Position numbers and translations under genes: made by a program
Shown: positions 8,280-17,100 of the stretch, piece after piece
Numbering within the stretch: position 1 is the stretch's first letter
Layout of the letters: each line of letters begins with the position of its first letter
The notes under the pieces: model-generated
Told to the model about the DNA's origin: nothing
Databases searched by the model: none
The model's input: only the letters and a program-made list of their open reading frames with translations
Source: Rhodobacterales bacterium RIFCSPHIGHO2_02_FULL_62_130
GTDB lineage: Bacteria; Pseudomonadota; Alphaproteobacteria; Rhodobacterales; Rhodobacteraceae
Direction: 5' to 3'
NCBI GenBank assembly: GCA_001828855.1
Contig: MHZT01000053.1
Location: 1 to 64,000 of the forward strand
Length of the DNA stretch: 64,000 nucleotides

Positions 8280-10601
8280 TCAATAGACATGTGGCCCTTC
8301 GTCATCGGCACCCGGCATCGAACCCTCGGCATCGTCTTGAGGCAACACGGCAGCAAACGCATCCGGGTCACCAACCCATTTTTTGTTCACAAAAGATCTG
8401 ATAGGTTGGGCTTCCGGCGCTCGCGCAACCTGGTCGTCCGGCAGGCTGCTGTGCCCTGCCAAGGACGGAGAAATCGCAGCAACATCCAGCAAACGGGCTA
8501 TGAATTCCAGGGTGGCAGAAAGACGCTTTTGCGACAAATCCCAACGTCTGATATCAACGCTATTGCCTCTGATCTCTAGCGAGACGCCTGGCGCCCGAAG
8601 CTGAAACCCGCCATTGATCCGGCCAAGTGATCCCGCTCGATTTGAGTCCAACGCCCGCAGCACCCGCCTTGACACGCGCAAGACGTCCCCCAGCGATGCG
8701 CCGGCCATCAAGCCGGGCCGCGCAACTCGTCGATGAGATCGGTCAACAAGCTTTCCAGGCGCCCCATTTGATCCGTGGTCTTGCTGATGCGCCTGTCCAT
8801 CACCGCCAGTGCGTCGCGCAGGGTCAGTTCCTTCAGCGCCTGATCTAGCAGATCTTTCTGAATATGCTCCTGCTGCCCTGCCAAATTCTCCAAGGATTGA
8901 GCTACCTGAGTCAGGCTCTGCGTGAGCGCGTCGAGCGTCTGCCCGCTGTTTCCGACCGACGCTTGCGCTGTCGAAAGCAAGTGTGCCAGCAAGGGGTGCA
9001 GGTGTCCCAAGGTCAGCGTTAGATCCTGCATAGAGGTGTCCATATCTTTGCCGATCATGCATCATCTCCAAATGGGTTGTTGTTTTCGCAAGACGCGCCG
9101 AAAGGCCGCCAGGGATCAGCCTCGTGACAGCAGTTTGAGCAACAAGCGCGCCCAAATGTGCCGAATAGGTTTTCAATTGCTCGGCGATATGGGCAAGGGC
9201 GGCACCGATGCCGGCGGGGCCAGAAATCTGGCGAGCGTGCTGTTCAAGGAGGCCAATGCGTTCGATTGTCGCTGCATCAGCGCCTCCGAGGCCAGCAACT
9301 CTTGCCGGATCAGCGCCATCTCCTGTCTGGTTGTCCGGTTGGCGGTTTCCAATGCCTCGATCCGCGCCTGCAGGGCGCTCAAGCGGTCTGTGTGATCCCG
9401 ATCGATACGGTCCATCAAGTCCAGAAACCGACGCTCCAGGGGTGTCGGATGTGTCATGATTTGCCTCCATGTCGCCCTTCAACGGACGCGTGATTGCGTG
9501 ATGTCGAAACGGGATCAGCTTCGGCAGGGCGGCGGAATCCTCTGCCAGCCAATGCGATATATCCCAGGCAGGGTGCGGCCAATCCCCTTTGCCATAGCGC
9601 GCGACATTGAATGCCGCTCTGGAATCCCAGGCCGCCATGAACCGTTGGGGTGCAGCGGCAAGTTCAGCCCCACGCGCAGCAGATTGGGCCGCCAGAAACG
9701 CAGGATCGTTGAGCCATAGCTTTCCCGAAAATTCGGCATCAAAGACCCGACCGCGCAAGCGCAGACGGTCTTTAACCGGCGCTGCAGGGTCACCGACAGT
9801 TATAGAATTCCGCGTCTGGCCCAACACAGACCAGCCTTGGCGACTGACATGGTTCTGCAAGCAGGCGATCACGTCATTGCGCGAGGCAATGTGCCCGGCA
9901 TCCACCTCCGCCAGAAGAAGATTCAGCAAATCTTCACGCTGGTCGATTTCCGGTTGAAGACCCGCGCGGCGGGCTTCGGCCTCAAGTTTCAGCTGCCAGT
10001 CTGGCCGGGCAAGATTGTGGCGCCGCGCCGGATCTTCGGGATCCGCCCAGCCGAACCTGGCGTTCACCACATCGCGCATTGCCTGCCAGAGCCAGGGGGC
10101 TTCGCCAAAGGGTGTCGGTGGATGCGGATTGTAGCCGAAAGGACGCTCGCCCGCGAAAACCGCGCGCGGCAAGGCGATGTTAACCTCCAGCCGGCCCGTA
10201 TGGGTATGCGTTGTGACATAGTATCCCGGCCGTGCCGGGGCCGGAATTCCGGGCCACAGTGTTTGAACAAACAGCCCAAGCGCCAGATCAACCTGCCGCC
10301 GCGCGACCAGTTCGCCCGCGTTGAACGCCTCAACGTCGACATCGCTCTGTGCAAAGGACAAAAGGCCAAACCGGTATTTGCGCTGGAACGGAAGCACCGC
10401 GATGGAACGTCTGAGGCTATCCGCCCGACCATGCAGAATTTCCGGAGCTGGGTCGCGCACAACCTCAACCTTTGTCCCTGCGACGTCTTTCATCACGATC
10501 GGCGAATCCATGTAATCAGTCAGGGCACGATAGACATCAGCCCCCCTGCCGTGCCCGTTCGCGGCGGTATTGTCGTGCTGATGCGAAAATCCACTCAGCA
10601 A
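8280..10601 (-). CDS. mobA: MobA-type relaxase (HEN/ColE1-like family)
   Basis: A 773-codon frame whose first 380 residues form a mobilisation relaxase, the enzyme that nicks and pilots plasmid DNA at oriT. An early GRGADVYRALTDYM segment, YRFGLLSFAQSDVD, and THTHTGRLEVNIALPR (His ... Glu-x-Asn) match the HEN-type relaxases typified by ColE1 MbeA. Start TTG at 10601 has a perfect AGGAGG seven bases upstream and overlaps the mobC stop. The frame stays open to 8280. The stretches opposite the two nested genes are Gly/Ser/Arg-rich and atypical, whereas about 446-520 and 632-750 look like real protein. Whether the full chain is made is therefore unclear. Confidence 0.75.
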   Translation of the reverse strand: MLSGFSHQHDNTAANGHGRGADVYRALTDYMDSPIVMKDVAGTKVEVVRDPAPEILHGRADSLRRSIAVLPFQRKYRFGLLSFAQSDVDVEAFNAGELVARRQVDLALGLFVQTLWPGIPAPARPGYYVTTHTHTGRLEVNIALPRAVFAGERPFGYNPHPPTPFGEAPWLWQAMRDVVNARFGWADPEDPARRHNLARPDWQLKLEAEARRAGLQPEIDQREDLLNLLLAEVDAGHIASRNDVIACLQNHVSRQGWSVLGQTRNSITVGDPAAPVKDRLRLRGRVFDAEFSGKLWLNDPAFLAAQSAARGAELAAAPQRFMAAWDSRAAFNVARYGKGDWPHPAWDISHWLAEDSAALPKLIPFRHHAITRPLKGDMEANHDTSDTPGASVSGLDGPYRSGSHRPLERPAGADRGIGNRQPDNQTGDGADPARVAGLGGADAATIERIGLLEQHARQISGPAGIGAALAHIAEQLKTYSAHLGALVAQTAVTRLIPGGLSARLAKTTTHLEMMHDRQRYGHLYAGSNADLGTPAPLAGTLAFDSASVGRKQRADARRAHAEPDSGSSILGEFGRAAGAYSERSARSGAEGTDPARRTGGDGQAHQQDHGSNGAPGKLVDRSHRRVARPGLMAGASLGDVLRVSRRVLRALDSNRAGSLGRINGGFQLRAPGVSLEIRGNSVDIRRWDLSQKRLSATLEFIARLLDVAAISPSLAGHSSLPDDQVARAPEAQPIRSFVNKKWVGDPDAFAAVLPQDDAEGSMPGADDEGPHVY
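8708..9058 (-). CDS. Nested mobilisation accessory protein (116 aa)
   Basis: This 116-residue gene lies wholly inside mobA in another frame of the same strand. Its ATG at 9058 is preceded by GGAGATG. The protein is a regular amphipathic helix series (HLHPLLAHLLSTAQASVG ... TLDALTQSLTQVAQSLENLA), likely coiled coil, while the mobA frame opposite is low-complexity. ColE1 carries mbeB and mbeD nested in mbeA in the same way; MbeB and MbeD are relaxosome or aggregation helpers. By position this could be the counterpart of one of them. No sequence identity is claimed. Confidence 0.65.
   Translation of the reverse strand: MIGKDMDTSMQDLTLTLGHLHPLLAHLLSTAQASVGNSGQTLDALTQSLTQVAQSLENLAGQQEHIQKDLLDQALKELTLRDALAVMDRRISKTTDQMGRLESLLTDLIDELRGPA
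9173..9457 (-). CDS. Nested mobilisation accessory protein (94 aa)
   Basis: A 94-residue gene embedded in mobA out of frame. Its ATG at 9457 has a strong GGAGG at proper spacing. The product is a long coiled coil (RFLDLMDRIDRDHTDRLSAL, then ARIEALETANRTTRQEMALI) with a proline-rich C-terminal tail. That pattern is highly protein-like, unlike the mobA frame over the same bases. Order and nesting match the ColE1 mob block, where small overlapping genes assist the relaxase. Function is inferred from context only. Confidence 0.68.
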   Translation of the reverse strand: MTHPTPLERRFLDLMDRIDRDHTDRLSALQARIEALETANRTTRQEMALIRQELLASEALMQRQSNALASLNSTLARFLAPPASVPPLPISPSN

Positions 10602-10978
10602 GCGTCGCCCTCCTCGTCGCGCCCGGCTTGATGATAATGCGGCAGCAAGCCGTCAATCCGGCTTTCGATGCGGAGCAGTGAAAGAAGCAGAAGGCCAGCA
10701 TCAAGAGGAGACGTCCGGTCGGCGATGTCGGTGGCAATGTCCTCCAAAAAGGTCGCCAGCTGTTGCTGGCGCAACAGGATGCGTTGCCAGTCCTGCCGAG
10801 GTGAAGGTGGTCGCCGCAAACCGCAGGCGATCAGATAGGTGCTGACGCCGAGGCCAACTTCCGCCGCATAAGCTGCAATGGTGGCCCGCTCCTCCCTCGT
10901 GGGGTTCAAGACTGCCCATTTGCTGCGCATTTCATCTTCGTTCTTCTTCGGTCGTCCCATCTCGCCGTCCACAGACAT
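10595..10978 (-). CDS. mobC: MobC-like relaxosome accessory protein
   Basis: A 127-residue small basic protein beginning near MGRPKKNEDEMRSKWAVLNP, with VGLGVSTYLIACGLRR in the middle. This is the usual pattern of MobC/MbeC proteins (ribbon-helix-helix-like), which bind oriT and help the relaxase nick it. The ATG at 10978 has GGAG upstream; an ATG at 10960 is an alternative. The stop overlaps the mobA start (10601), so the two are translationally coupled. The upstream region should contain oriT. A longer in-frame extension to 11311 is rejected because it is not protein-like. Confidence 0.75.
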   Translation of the reverse strand: MSVDGEMGRPKKNEDEMRSKWAVLNPTREERATIAAYAAEVGLGVSTYLIACGLRRPPSPRQDWQRILLRQQQLATFLEDIATDIADRTSPLDAGLLLLSLLRIESRIDGLLPHYHQAGRDEEGDAC

Positions 10979-11068
10979 TGGTGTTGGCTCCAGTGTCCAC
11001 GACGCCCCCGAAAATGGACGCACGCGAAAATGCCGTTCCGTGCATTTTTTTGAACTTTTTTGGTGGGG

Positions 11069-11152
11069 TTTTTTGGTGACCACCCGGGGAACCTTGATCA
11101 GGGGCCATCCCAAAGCCGCGTCGGAGGACCCACCAGCGCGGGAAAGGAGAGC
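11069..11152 (+). other. Conserved leader-like element, copy A (possible oriT region)
   Basis: This stretch, upstream of mobC, is strikingly similar to 21124-21205. Shared blocks in order are GTTTTTTGGT, GGGGAACCTTGAT, GGCCATCC, GGAGGACCC, CCA and GGAAAGGA. It lies in the gap 10979-11424, which otherwise holds AAATGC-N8-GCATTTTTTT near 11026-11048 (terminator-like hairpin) and the LexA box. Position 90-170 bases before mobC is where an oriT would be expected. The purine-rich end resembles a ribosome binding site, so a structured mRNA leader is an alternative. Confidence 0.45.
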
Positions 11153-11367
11153 ATCAAAGAACCCCTTTGGAACAGCCTGAATTCCCGGCAGACATCCCAT
11201 ATTTCCGCGTCGAAAACTCAAGAAAATCCAAGTGGCGCAAGTCGATTTCAGATGTGGCTTTCCTAAACTGCCCTTGCGTGACCCTGCCTCAGAGCCAGCA
11301 TTTCTTTCCATCGAGCACTGATACTCGCAAGGTCATAAGCCGAACCACGGCTTTCAAAACGAGAGAT

Positions 11368-11382
11368 GTTCTGTCAATGTTC
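11368..11382 (+). promoter_or_regulatory. LexA (SOS) box upstream of the SRAP-imuAB-dnaE2 row
   Basis: GTTCTGTCAATGTTC is an exact match to the alphaproteobacterial LexA operator GTTC-N7-GTTC. It lies 42 bases before the SRAP start codon and no other gene intervenes. The downstream genes are classic SOS genes in this class, so LexA repression relieved by DNA damage is the expected control. Confidence 0.85.
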
Positions 11383-11424
11383 TAGGCCATTCCCCCCGCT
11401 CCCGCGATTCCCCCGAGACCTCCC

Positions 11425-12108
11425 ATGTGCAACCTCTACTCCCAAACCAAATCCCAAGACGCGATGCGACACGTCTTTGAGGCAGCAGTCGCAGATGACG
11501 AAGAGCTGATCGACACTGCCGGGAACCTGCCGTCTATGGCGGGGATTTACACCGACTACGCCGCACCGATCATCCGTGCAGCGTCAAACGGCAACTGGCA
11601 GCTTGCCCGCGCGCGCTGGGGGATGCCCACGCCGCAGGTGTTTCTGGAAGGCAAGCGCACCGATCCGGGCGTGACCAATATCCGCAACGTGGCCTCCTCG
11701 CATTGGAAGCGCTGGCTTGGGGTAGAACATCGCTGCCTTGTGCCTTTCACCAGCTTTGCCGAACCCGACAACCGCCCCGGTGCGCCGCGCAACCATCCGG
11801 TCTGGTTTGCGCTTGGGCAGGGTCGCCCCTTGGCATTTTTCGCTGGGCTGCACACCAGATGGACCTCCGTGCGCAAACTGAAAGAAGGCGAAGTGACCGC
11901 AGATCTCTTCGGATTTCTGACCTGCCCGCCCAATGCCGAAGTGGCCCCCGTGCATCCCAAAGCCATGCCGGTGATTCTGACCAAGCCGGAGGAATGGCGG
12001 CGCTGGTTAACGGCACCCGTATCTGAGGCCCTGCGCCTGCAGCGCCCGCTACCGGATGGTCTTTTGCAGATCGTTGCAGAAGGGGTTCGGGAAGATGCTG
12101 CTGCGTGA
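11425..12108 (+). CDS. SRAP-domain protein (YedK/HMCES family)
   Basis: A 227-residue SRAP protein. Members crosslink through Cys2 to abasic sites in single-stranded DNA, shielding them during replication. Seen: MCN with Cys2 (after Met removal), Asn in NIRNVASSHW (about 85-88), FTSFAEP with Glu113, and VHPKAMPVIL with His177. These are the expected active-site residues. The gene leads the SOS-controlled row and its stop is close to the imuA start, implying one transcript. Co-regulation of abasic-site protection with translesion synthesis is biologically coherent. The DNA-damage role is established for the family; activity here is inferred. Confidence 0.92.
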   Translation: MCNLYSQTKSQDAMRHVFEAAVADDEELIDTAGNLPSMAGIYTDYAAPIIRAASNGNWQLARARWGMPTPQVFLEGKRTDPGVTNIRNVASSHWKRWLGVEHRCLVPFTSFAEPDNRPGAPRNHPVWFALGQGRPLAFFAGLHTRWTSVRKLKEGEVTADLFGFLTCPPNAEVAPVHPKAMPVILTKPEEWRRWLTAPVSEALRLQRPLPDGLLQIVAEGVREDAAA

Positions 12109-12685
12109 CATGGCCCCCTCCGATCCACTGACCCTGCTGCGGGCCCGCGTGCATGAAGCCGAGGGTCGGGGGCGTCGGGCCTTTGCCCTGTTTCAGGTGG
12201 CGCGCCACCTTGGGCCGCTGGTCTGGGTCTTGCCCTCCCATGTGCCGGAACTGCCGATGCTGAATGGCCTGCCGGAAGGCGTTGGCGCGCGGCTGCATCT
12301 GATCCGGCCTGAGGGCGAGGTGGATCTCTTGTGGTGTGTCGAGGAAGCGCTGCGCTCTGCCCCGATTGGGCTCGTCATCGCTGAGCCCGAGAAACCCCTT
12401 TCGCTGACCGCAGGCCGCCGCCTGCAACTTGCCGCTGAGGCAGGCCGCACCACCGGCCTGATGCTGACCCGCCAAGACGCTGGCAGCAATGCCACGGAGA
12501 CCCGCTGGCTCTGCGAGCCGAAGGCCGGACCCAAGCCGGACTCGACTCTGCATGCGTGGAGTCTTATTAAGAACAAAAGAGGAACATTAGGCGATTGGAC
12601 CCTGGACTGGAATGGCGCGTCGGCTCATGTCCATATGGTTTCCGAGGCTCGCGAGCGATGCGAGCCTGCGCGGACGGCCCAGTGA
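12095..12685 (+). CDS. imuA: ImuA, translesion mutasome component
   Basis: A 196-residue RecA-like protein of the ImuA family. ImuA, ImuB and DnaE2 together form an inducible mutasome for error-prone lesion bypass. Recognisable parts are GRGRRAFALFQVARHLGPLV near the N-terminus, LHLIRPEGEVDLLWCVEEAL in the middle and SLIKNKRGTLGDW near the end. ATG 12095 overlaps the SRAP end; ATG 12110, directly after the SRAP stop, is an alternative start. The 3' end overlaps imuB by 74 bases and carries an internal LexA box at 12571. Confidence 0.82.
   Translation: MLLRDMAPSDPLTLLRARVHEAEGRGRRAFALFQVARHLGPLVWVLPSHVPELPMLNGLPEGVGARLHLIRPEGEVDLLWCVEEALRSAPIGLVIAEPEKPLSLTAGRRLQLAAEAGRTTGLMLTRQDAGSNATETRWLCEPKAGPKPDSTLHAWSLIKNKRGTLGDWTLDWNGASAHVHMVSEARERCEPARTAQ
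12571..12585 (-). promoter_or_regulatory. Second LexA box inside imuA, before imuB
   Basis: GAACAAAAGAGGAAC is GAAC-N7-GAAC, i.e. GTTC-N7-GTTC on the minus strand. It lies inside the imuA coding sequence, 26 bases before the imuB ATG. It spells Lys-Asn-Lys-Arg-Gly-Thr using AAA, AGA, GGA and ACA codons. AGA in particular is rare in this GC-rich gene, which suggests selection for the operator as well as for the protein. It could control an internal imuB-dnaE2 promoter. Confidence 0.55.
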
Positions 12686-14105
12686 CGGGCCCTTTGCCCT
12701 GACCCATCGGGCAGGGAACGCCGACCATCTGCATTGCTTGAATCAAGCTGCCTCTGCACGCGGGCTGATCCGCGGCATGGCTTTGGCCGATGCCCGCGCG
12801 ATCTGCCCCGATCTTGCCACCCGTCCAGCGAACCTTGTGCGCGAGGCGGCCGCCCTGTCCAGCCTCCGACGTTGGGCCAGTCGCTATGCGCCAATGGTGG
12901 CTACCGATGGCGTCGATGGGCTGATGGCCGACATCTCGGGGGTGCCACATCTCTTCGGTGGCGAGGAAGCGCTGCGCGATGATCTGCAAGCGCGGCTGGA
13001 GCGGGCGGGGTTGCAGGCGGTCAGCGCCATTGCAGGCACCCGCGGGGCCGCACATGCCTTGGCGCGCCATGGTGGTGGCATCATCCCCGAAGGCAAGCTC
13101 GCAGAAGGGATCGGTTCCCTGCCGGTGAAGGCGCTTCGGGTCGATCACGACACCGCCGAAGCCTTGGCGCGCGTGGGCCTTGCCCGCATCAGTGATCTGA
13201 TCCCGCTGGCCCGCGCGCCTCTGGCGCGGCGGTTCGGACAAGGTCTGGTCATGCGGCTGGATCAGGCGCTCGGGCAGCATGCCGAGCCGGTCGCGGCAGA
13301 AGCAGACGCGCCGCATTTCGGGGTGAGGATGACTTTGCCCGAACCGATCGGGTTGCAATCAGATGTGATGGCAGGTCTCGCGCGGCTTTTGGAACGGCTT
13401 TGCGCCAAACTGGCCGCCACCCATATGGGCGCGCGACGCATGCGGCTGGAACTGCGGCGGGTGGATCGTGGCACGGTTGAGGTCGAGATCGGCTTTGCCC
13501 GCCCGATGCGCGACCCGATCCGTATCGCTGCCCTCTTTGCCAAAGGTGTGGACGAGATCGACGCAGGTTTTGGCATCGACGCCCTGCGCCTTTTTGCCCC
13601 CATCACCGAGGCCATGGTCCCCGAACAGATCGGCGGTGGCCCGATGATCCGCGCCAAAACTGGCCCCGACGATGCTCTGGCCGATCTGCTGTCCTCGCTT
13701 GGCAACCGTATCGGGTTTGAACGGGTGCAACGGCTCTTGCCGGCGCAAAGCCTGATCCCCGAGCGCAGCTTTATCCTTGCGCCCGCCGCCTATTCCGAAG
13801 CCGAAGCCAGCCCCCATCAGGCGCGCCCCGCGCGCCCGATCACCCTGTTCCCGCCCGAGCCGCTTGCTGCGGTGTCCGGCACTCCGCCTGCGCGGTTCCG
13901 CTGGCGGCGGATGAGTTTCACCACCCTGCGCGCCAAGGGGCCTGAGCGCCTCACGCCGGAATGGTGGTTCGATGATCCCGCCTGGCGCTCGGGTCTGCGC
14001 GATTACTGGCGCATCGAGACGCAGGAAGGTCCGCGCCTCTGGCTGTTCTTCACCCCCCAAGCCCCGGGGGGGACAAACTGGTATGCCCATGGGGAGTTCC
14101 TATGA
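12612..14105 (+). CDS. imuB: ImuB, catalytically dead Y-family polymerase-like protein
   Basis: A 497-residue Y-family polymerase homologue. ImuB is a scaffold binding the beta clamp, ImuA and DnaE2. Start MARRLMSIWFPRLASD is typical. The palm region (MVATDGVDGLMADISGVPHL) has the family fold, but the N-terminal acidic metal ligands are replaced, as expected for ImuB. A long C-terminal extension (about 340-497) with RPARPITLFPPEP and WWFDDPAWRSGLRDYWR is family-typical. The gene overlaps imuA by 74 bases and the dnaE2 start by four bases (ATGA). Confidence 0.9.
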   Translation: MARRLMSIWFPRLASDASLRGRPSDGPFALTHRAGNADHLHCLNQAASARGLIRGMALADARAICPDLATRPANLVREAAALSSLRRWASRYAPMVATDGVDGLMADISGVPHLFGGEEALRDDLQARLERAGLQAVSAIAGTRGAAHALARHGGGIIPEGKLAEGIGSLPVKALRVDHDTAEALARVGLARISDLIPLARAPLARRFGQGLVMRLDQALGQHAEPVAAEADAPHFGVRMTLPEPIGLQSDVMAGLARLLERLCAKLAATHMGARRMRLELRRVDRGTVEVEIGFARPMRDPIRIAALFAKGVDEIDAGFGIDALRLFAPITEAMVPEQIGGGPMIRAKTGPDDALADLLSSLGNRIGFERVQRLLPAQSLIPERSFILAPAAYSEAEASPHQARPARPITLFPPEPLAAVSGTPPARFRWRRMSFTTLRAKGPERLTPEWWFDDPAWRSGLRDYWRIETQEGPRLWLFFTPQAPGGTNWYAHGEFL

Positions 14106-17100
14106 CAGCCCCCCGCCTGCAACCCTATGCCGAACTTTGCGTGACATCAAACTTCACCTTCCTGAAGGGCGCCTCTCATCCCGAGGAACTGGTGACCCGC
14201 GCCGCAGAACTGGGCCTTGCCGCCATCGCCATCACCGACCGCAATTCGGTGGCAGGCGTGGTGCGGGCATTTTCGGCGCTGAAGGAACTGACGCGCCTCA
14301 GAGCCGAGGCGCAGGCAACGGCCGAGGCCGCGCAAGACGGCCCTACCATCCGCTCAAAACATGTAACCGATCACTCCAGCCGCCAGACGGTGCCGCATTT
14401 TACCGGAACGACCGAAGCCCCCAGCCTGCCGGATCAGCCGCTGCCGAAGCTGATCGCCGGCACGCGGCTGGTCTTGACCGACTCTGCCGTTCAGTGGCTG
14501 GCCCTGCCCACCGATCTTGCGGCCTGGTCGCGACTGACGCGGCTTTTGTCGATCGGCAAGCGCCGCGCGCCAAAGGGGGAATGCCACCTGACCCGTGCCG
14601 ATCTGACGGCATGGGGGGCTGGTATGATCCTGATTGCCTTGCCGCCCGATCCCCTAACGCAAGAAAGCGCAAAATCCGCCCGTGCCGATCTGCGCACCTT
14701 GGCCCAAAGCTTCCCCGGCCAGTGCTTTCTGGGCGCGGCCCCGCGCTATGACGGGCTCGACGGTGACCGGTTCGATGAGCTGGCCTTGATGGCGCAAGCC
14801 TTGAACCTGCCCATGGTGGCGGTAGGCGATGTGCTGATGCACCGTTCTGCGCGCCGCCCCTTGGCCGATGTGCTGACCTGCCTCCGGGAAGGCTGCACCA
14901 TCGACACGATTGGCACGCGGAGACTGGCCAATGGCGAACATCGGCTGAAGTCGGGGGCCGAGATGGCGCGGCTGTTTTCACGCCACCCGGCCGCCTTGCG
15001 CCGGACGCTGGACATCGCCAACGCTTGCGCCTTCCAACTCTCGGATCTGCGCTATCAATATCCAGATGAGGCGCAGGACGGGGAACCCGCGCAGGACCGT
15101 CTCGAACGCCTGACCCGCAAGGGGTTGCACTGGCGCTACCCCGCCGGGCCGCCGCCAAAGATCATCCACCGCGTGGAAAAAGAACTGACCCTGATCCGCG
15201 AGGTTGACTACGCCCCCTATTTCCTGACGGTGCATGACATCGTGCAGTTTGCACGCTCCAAAGGCATTCTGTGCCAAGGGCGCGGGTCGGCGGCCAATTC
15301 GGTGGCCTGCTATCTTCTCGGCATCACCGAGGTGCCGCCCGAGAGCATCACCCTGATCTTCGAACGCTTCATCTCCAAAGAACGCGGCGAGCCGCCGGAT
15401 ATCGACGTCGACTTCGAACACGAACGCCGCGAAGAGGTGATCCAGTGGATCTATGAACGCTATGGCCGCCACCGCGCCGGTCTGACGGCGGTGGTGATCC
15501 ATTTCCGCAGCAGGGCGGCCATCCGTGAGGTGGGCAAGGTCATGGGCCTGTCCCAGGACGTGATCGCGCGGCTGTCTGGACAAATCTGGGGCTGGTCATC
15601 ATCGGCCCCTGGCGAAGATCGTCTGCGCGACGCAGGCCTCTCGCTCGAGGATGCCCGCGTGCAACTTGCCACCAAGCTTATCGGCGAGATCATCGGTTTC
15701 CCCCGCCACCTCAGCCAGCATGTCGGTGGTTTTGTCATCACCAAGGGTCGATTGGACGAGATGTGCCCCATCGAAAATGCCGCGATGGACGACCGCACCA
15801 TCATTGAATGGGACAAAGACGACATTGATGCGCTTGGCCTCCTCAAGGTCGATATCCTCGCCTTGGGCATGCTGACCGCTATCCGCAAAGCCTTTACCCT
15901 GTTGGCCGATCATCGCAGCCAGAACCTGACGCTTGCCAATATTCCGCCCGAAGATCCGAAGATCTACGACATGCTTTGTCGCGCCGATGCTATCGGGGTG
16001 TTTCAGGTGGAAAGTCGGGCGCAGCTGAACTTCCTACCGAAGATGCGGCCGCGCAAATTCTACGATCTGGTCTGCGAGGTCGCCATCGTCCGCCCCGGCC
16101 CCATTCAAGGCGGCATGGTGCATCCCTTCATCAACCGCCGCATGGGCCGCGAGAAGGTCGAAGACCTTGGCCCCGCAATGATGGAGGTGTTGGGCCGCAC
16201 CTATGGCGTGCCGCTGTTTCAGGAACAGGCGATGCAGATCGCCGTGGTGGCTGCAGGGTTCACACCGTCAGAAGCCGATAGCCTGCGCCGCAGCCTTGCC
16301 ACCTTCAAGCGCATGGGCACCATCGGGTCGTTCCGTGACCGTTTCGTCTCGGGCATGCTGTCGCGCGGCTATGGCGCCGATTTTGCCGCGCGCTGTTTCG
16401 CGCAGATCGAAGGCTTCGGCAGCTATGGCTTCCCCGAAAGCCATGCCGCCAGCTTCGCGCGGCTGGTCTATGTCTCGGCCTGGCTCAAATGCCACCATCA
16501 GGCGGTGTTCACCTGCGCGTTGCTGAACTCCCAACCCATGGGGTTTTACGCCCCGGCGCAACTGGTGCGCGATGCGCGGGATCACGGGGTCGAGGTCCGC
16601 CCCATCTCGGTCAACCATTCGCTGTGGGATTGCACACTGGAACTGCGCACCGATGGTAAGCTTGCCCTGCGGCTGGGATTCCGCCAGATCAAGGGCCTGC
16701 GCGAAGAGGATGCAGGCTGGATCGCCGCCGCCCGCGGCAATGGTTATCCAGATGTCGAAAGCCTCTGGCGCCGGGCCGGTGTCCATCCCGACACGCTGGC
16801 GCGGCTGGCCGAAGCCGATGCCTTTGCTGCCCTTGGCCTGACCCGCCGCGATGCGCTTTGGGCCGCCAAGGCACTGAAAGCCCCCGCGCCGCTGCCGCTG
16901 TTCGGGCCTGACGGCGAAGGCGGCATTGAACCCACCGTCACCCTGCCGCAGATGACCCTCGGGCAAGAGGTGATCGAGGATTACCTCTCCCTGCGCCTGT
17001 CTCTGCGCGCCCACCCGATGGAACTCCTCCGCCCACGCCTGCCCGAAAGCCTGCCGCATGATCGGCTGCCGCAGGCCAAAGGCCGCATCATCATCACCGG

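Noticed and set aside
10979-11311. N-terminal extension of MobC
   Set aside because: The extension reads through the terminator-like hairpin and the conserved element; the protein-like part and the ribosome binding site start at 10978.
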